A stretch of 8,690 nucleotides of DNA, from positions 1 through 8,690 of the forward strand of contig CAZJGS010000105.1 in assembly GCA_964545735.1 (NCBI GenBank), in the 5' to 3' direction. This DNA is from Pleomorphochaeta sp964545735. Lineage in GTDB: Bacteria; Spirochaetota; Spirochaetia; Sphaerochaetales; Sphaerochaetaceae. This document shows positions 5,597 to 8,690 of the stretch, piece by piece (position 1 is the first letter of the stretch; the number at the start of each line of letters is the position of its first letter). A model generated the notes under the pieces. The model did not search any database and was not told where the DNA came from. It saw only the letters and a list, made by a program, of their open reading frames with translations. Made by a program: the position numbers and the translations under genes.

Positions 5597-6426
5597 TGAA
5601 ATACTTTTTATATAAACTAAAGAAAAACCCCCTTGCTATTGCTGGGATTATTGTTATCGTTGTGTGGATTATACTCGCTTTTTTCGGACCAATGTTGGTT
5701 AGCTTCACCCATACAGCTATGGATATAGAAAATCAAATGGTTGGACCAGGTCAAGCTGGTCATCTGTTAGGAACTGATTCAATGGGCCGTGATATACTCT
5801 CTAGAATTATATATGGCAGTAGATCAATACTGACAGTAGCTCTTATGACCTCTATAGTTTCTTCATTCTTAGGAATAATTTTAGGATTTTCTGCAGGATA
5901 CTTTGGAGGACGATTAGATTCAGCATTCCTAAGAACAATGGACATCCTAATGGCTATACCTCCATTAGTACTCTCTATGGTAGTACTAGGGATTTTAGGA
6001 GACTCTACCATTTTCAGCTTAACAATGATTGTATCAATTGCTTTCATTCCAGCTACTGCTAGGGTATCACGTGGAGTCTTGCTTACTGAAAATAATCAGG
6101 AGTATGTATCTGCTGCAAGAATTAGGGGGGAGAGTAATTTTTACATTATGTTTATTGAAATTCTTCCAAATACCACCGGACCTATTATTGTTGAGGCAAC
6201 AGCTAGATTTGCTTATTCAATCATGATGGTTGCTTCCTTAGGGTTCCTTGGAGTTGGTTTGCAACCTCCTACCCCAGACTGGGGAATGATGGTTATTGAA
6301 AATAAGCCCATTATATCTCAAGCACCCTGGGCTGTGTTGTTTCCAGCCCTTGCAATTGCGTCTCTGGTTATAGCAATATCGATTTTCTCTGACTTTGTCA
6401 GTAAGGTACTAATTAATGAACGATAA
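5596..6426 (+). CDS. dppC: Peptide/nickel-type ABC transporter permease, DppC-like
   Basis: This is the second membrane subunit (276 residues), pairing with DppB to form the channel. It has the DppC-specific N-terminal helix (about 12-34, NPLAIAGIIVIVVWIILAFF) and the periplasmic loop ending in HLLGTDSMGRDILSRIIYG (56-74). The EAA loop starts at EYVSAARIRG (169-178), and the C-terminal signature is LGFLGVGLQPPTPDWG (215-230). The ATG overlaps the dppB stop as TAATG and is preceded by a near-perfect AAGGAGGT at 5580-5587, so strong coupled translation is expected. The end overlaps the next gene by 11 nt. Slightly shorter than typical DppC (about 300) but complete. Confidence 0.94.
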   Translation: MKYFLYKLKKNPLAIAGIIVIVVWIILAFFGPMLVSFTHTAMDIENQMVGPGQAGHLLGTDSMGRDILSRIIYGSRSILTVALMTSIVSSFLGIILGFSAGYFGGRLDSAFLRTMDILMAIPPLVLSMVVLGILGDSTIFSLTMIVSIAFIPATARVSRGVLLTENNQEYVSAARIRGESNFYIMFIEILPNTTGPIIVEATARFAYSIMMVASLGFLGVGLQPPTPDWGMMVIENKPIISQAPWAVLFPALAIASLVIAISIFSDFVSKVLINER

Positions 6427-8410
6427 AATACTAGATATTCAAAATTTAAATGTAAATTTCAAAACATTTGACGGTAAGTTTTCTGCTGTACGTAATGTAT
6501 CTCTTTCTCTCGAGAGAAACGAAGCCCTTGGTATTATTGGAGAATCAGGCTGTGGTAAATCCACCTTGGCCTTTTCTATCATGCGATACCTGGCCTCCAA
6601 TGCGGAAATGGACGGTGTACTTAATTTCAATGGTAATGATTTGATGGAAAAAACCGAGGCAGAGATGACGAAAATACGAGGGAATCGTATTGCTATGGTA
6701 TTCCAAAATCCCTCAACCAGCCTTAATCCTGCACTTTCCATTGGTTTTCAACTTGATGAAGTAGGCATTATACACCAAAAACTAAATAAAAAAAAGGCAC
6801 GAAAGGCTACACTCAAAGCTTTAGAGATGATGAATATAGGGGATCCTAAGGGAACTGTTCGACGCTATCCTCACCAGATTAGCGGAGGAATCCAACAGCG
6901 TATCTGTATTGCTATGGCAATCCTTTGTAAGCCTGATGTAATGATTCTTGATGAGCCAACGACAGCTCTAGATGTAACTACAGAAGCTGTTATCCTAGAT
7001 TCTATAAAAAAACTCAAAGATCAACTCAATATGTCTCTCATTTATATTTCACATGATATGGGTGTTATCAACAAAGTATCTGAGCAAATTATTGTTATGT
7101 ACAATGGGGAAGTTGTTGAGAGAGGACCTAAAGCCAAAATCTTTGAGCATCCCTCTCATCCTTATACTCGTGCTCTTATTAACTGTATGCCTCGTGGTGG
7201 AGTTGTAAAAGAAAATGCAAAACTTAATACAATCAAAGGCTATGTCCAGCGTCGTGGTGAAATAGAAAAAGGATGCCCTTATGCCGATAGATGTGAAGCT
7301 AAGAACGATACATGTGAAGCAAAATATGGCATGAGAATTATAGAAGATGAGCATAGTGCGGCCTGTGATCGTGCCTATTCAAATGATATTGAAGATATCT
7401 TTACGAAGAAACTCATACCTAGTGTACGCACCAAAGTCAAAAGTGATAAAGAGAATCAGAATATTCTTGAACTTGAAAACCTGCACAAAGTGTATGGAAA
7501 TAGGCGTAAAGTTTATGCTGTCAATGGTATTAATGTATCGGTTGATATTGGAACAGTGTTGGGGATTGTTGGAGAGTCAGGATGTGGTAAATCTACTACA
7601 GGGCATATGGTAGCAGGCTTACACGAACCGAGTAAAGGTAAAATGCTTTTTGATGGAAGGGATGTAACCCAAGGTTGGAAAAAGCGGACACCTGAAAGCC
7701 TCAAGGATATTCAGTTGATATTCCAGAATCCTGGAAAGAGCCTTAATCCCTCTCACACAGTAGAACAGATAATTGGTCGACCTATGAAGCAGTTATTACA
7801 TATTGACTCCAAAGAGGAGAGAAGAAATACAATCATCTCTATATTAAACAAGGTTAACCTTGGAAAAGAGTATTTGACAAAAAAACCTAACCAACTCTCT
7901 GGTGGTGAGCAACAGCGTGTTGCTATTGCTAGGGCACTATCTATCTCTCCTAAGATGATAGTCTGTGACGAACCTACCAGTGCATTAGATGTATCTGTTC
8001 AAGCTTCGGTACTCAACTTACTCAATGATCTACAGCATGATAGTGAGATTACTTACCTCTTTATCTCTCATGACTTGAACGTTATTAATTATCTAAGTGA
8101 TTCAATTATGGTAATGTATGCTGGAAAGATTTGTGAGTATGGAAAGCGTGATGAGGTTATGGGTAAGCCTTTCCATCCTTATACAGAAGCTTTGCTCTCT
8201 GCGGTACCAGAAGTTGATCCTACAAAGCAGAAGAAGCCGATTCACTTAGAAGGTGGGCTTCCAGATCCAGCAAAGAAACCCAAGGGATGTCCTTTTGCAG
8301 GAAGATGTCACAAGCAGGTTGGTAAGATATGTGAAGAGCAAAAACCCCCAATGGTTCGCTTCAGTGATACACATTACTACTACTGCCATATTGCAAAACC
8401 TGAGATGTAA
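6416..8410 (+). CDS. Fused double ATP-binding subunit (DppD-DppF) of peptide-type ABC importer
   Basis: One 664-residue polypeptide carries both ATPase cassettes of the transporter, as in YejF or GsiA, instead of separate DppD and DppF. Cassette 1 has Walker A GESGCGKST (42-50), Q-loop FQNP (96-99), signature ISGGIQQR (155-162), Walker B VMILDEPTT (175-183) and H-loop SHD (212-214). Its oligo_HPY tail has cysteines at 287, 293, 300 and 317. Cassette 2 has GESGCGKST (386-394), FQNP (436-439), LSGGEQQR (494-501), MIVCDEPTS (514-522), SHD (551-553) and cysteines at 625, 631, 639 and 657. All catalytic motifs are intact in both halves, so both should hydrolyse ATP. The four-cysteine tails are a family feature that may bind an iron-sulphur cluster. 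The linker is about 320-348. The start overlaps dppC by 11 nt with a TAAGG site at 6402-6406. Confidence 0.95.
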   Translation: MNDKILDIQNLNVNFKTFDGKFSAVRNVSLSLERNEALGIIGESGCGKSTLAFSIMRYLASNAEMDGVLNFNGNDLMEKTEAEMTKIRGNRIAMVFQNPSTSLNPALSIGFQLDEVGIIHQKLNKKKARKATLKALEMMNIGDPKGTVRRYPHQISGGIQQRICIAMAILCKPDVMILDEPTTALDVTTEAVILDSIKKLKDQLNMSLIYISHDMGVINKVSEQIIVMYNGEVVERGPKAKIFEHPSHPYTRALINCMPRGGVVKENAKLNTIKGYVQRRGEIEKGCPYADRCEAKNDTCEAKYGMRIIEDEHSAACDRAYSNDIEDIFTKKLIPSVRTKVKSDKENQNILELENLHKVYGNRRKVYAVNGINVSVDIGTVLGIVGESGCGKSTTGHMVAGLHEPSKGKMLFDGRDVTQGWKKRTPESLKDIQLIFQNPGKSLNPSHTVEQIIGRPMKQLLHIDSKEERRNTIISILNKVNLGKEYLTKKPNQLSGGEQQRVAIARALSISPKMIVCDEPTSALDVSVQASVLNLLNDLQHDSEITYLFISHDLNVINYLSDSIMVMYAGKICEYGKRDEVMGKPFHPYTEALLSAVPEVDPTKQKKPIHLEGGLPDPAKKPKGCPFAGRCHKQVGKICEEQKPPMVRFSDTHYYYCHIAKPEM

Positions 8411-8520
8411 AACATTCTCTTCTATTAATTGTTGTGTGATAAAATACTTCTTTTTCGAGATATCCTGCACACATCATGCACATAGAATTTTGAGTTCTTA
8501 TGGGAATTATAGTGAGGCTA

Positions 8521-8547
8521 TAGCTATAAAATTATAGGCTAGGTTTT
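8521..8547 (+). terminator. Weak terminator-like hairpin after the dpp genes
   Basis: TAGCTAT (8521-8527) pairs with ATAGGCTA (8534-8541), with one bulged G at 8538, and is followed by GG and a T4 run (8544-8547). The stem is short and A-T rich and lies 110 nt after the stop of the ATPase gene, so I regard it as only a possible end of the dpp transcript. No better candidate is visible between 8411 and 8650. Confidence 0.25.
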
Positions 8548-8579
8548 GCTACTTGCTTAGATAAAATAGCAGATTATAA

Positions 8580-8608
8580 TTTAGATACTGACTGATTTAA
8601 TATCTAAA
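8580..8608. repeat. 8-bp inverted repeat upstream of the right-edge promoter
   Basis: TTTAGATA (8580-8587) and TATCTAAA (8601-8608) are exact reverse complements separated by 13 bp. They lie about 50 bp upstream of the candidate -35 box at 8656. It could be an operator for the next gene, but repeats of this length arise by chance in AT-rich DNA. Confidence 0.3.
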
Positions 8609-8655
8609 ATTGAAATGTAATTCTATCTACCAAAATAATTAAATGAAGATTTAAT

Positions 8656-8684
8656 TTTACTTTTGCCTCATAATTTGATATAAT
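8656..8684 (+). promoter_or_regulatory. Extended -10 promoter at the right edge
   Basis: TGATATAAT (8676-8684) is a consensus TATAAT with an extended TG element. TTTACT (8656-8661) lies 17 bp upstream as a 4-of-6 match to the -35 box. Transcription would begin near 8691, just past the window, so a rightward gene is expected there. The missing binding protein of the transporter is one possible candidate, but nothing in the window shows this. Confidence 0.5.
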
Positions 8685-8690
8685 ATATCG

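Noticed and set aside
8253..8537. 94-residue rightward reading frame overlapping the end of the ATPase gene
   Set aside because: Most of it lies inside the strongly supported ATPase gene in another frame; there is no ribosome site and no recognisable motif.
1..8690. CRISPR array, insertion sequence, tRNA or rRNA genes
   Set aside because: No regularly spaced repeats, transposase motifs, terminal repeats or RNA gene patterns were seen on either strand.

Overview
The window is an AT-rich bacterial stretch with strong AGGAGG-type ribosome binding sites, compact operons, a TTG start and extended -10 promoters. This suits a low-GC anaerobe, most likely Bacillota-like, but a spirochaete or other low-GC fermenter cannot be excluded from sequence alone. 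A run of exactly 100 N at 1820-1919 shows it comes from a draft assembly.

Layout. Positions 1-231 hold a probable intrinsic terminator (37-84) and no gene. A MurR/RpiR-type regulator (HTH plus SIS domain) lies on the minus strand at 232-975. The control region at 976-1193 is divergent and rich in dyads: a perfect 24-bp palindrome (1032-1055), a second related dyad 41 bp away (1075-1094), and a 12-bp inverted repeat centred on the second dyad. Rightward from it run an FAD-binding oxidase of the alkyl-DHAP-synthase-like type (1194-2339, interrupted by the gap), then etfB (2449-3243) and etfA (3245-4183). A 444-bp interval (4184-4627) follows. It holds a promoter candidate overlapped by palindromes, a terminator- or attenuator-like hairpin, and what looks like the decayed 5' end of a lipoprotein substrate-binding-protein gene. 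After it come dppB (4628-5596), dppC (5596-6426) and a fused double-ATPase dppD-dppF (6416-8410), which overlap one another and form a complete peptide/nickel-type ABC permease without a binding protein in the window. Positions 8411-8690 are intergenic and end in an extended -10 promoter that probably serves a gene beyond the right edge.

How the parts may work together. The flavoprotein oxidase would oxidise a substrate, by family probably a 2-hydroxyacid or related alcohol, and pass electrons to the electron-transfer flavoprotein EtfAB, as in lactate dehydrogenase/Etf complexes of acetogens. EtfB carries a DGDT motif of the kind seen in bifurcating ETFs. The regulator beside it, with operator-like dyads, is the obvious candidate controller. 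The Dpp/Opp-type transporter could import the substrate or a precursor, but it has its own promoter region and may be only a neighbour. The substrate is not identified. The most distinctive points are the AGPS-like HHH flavoprotein paired with an ETF, the two-operator control region and the apparent remnant of the transporter's own binding protein.
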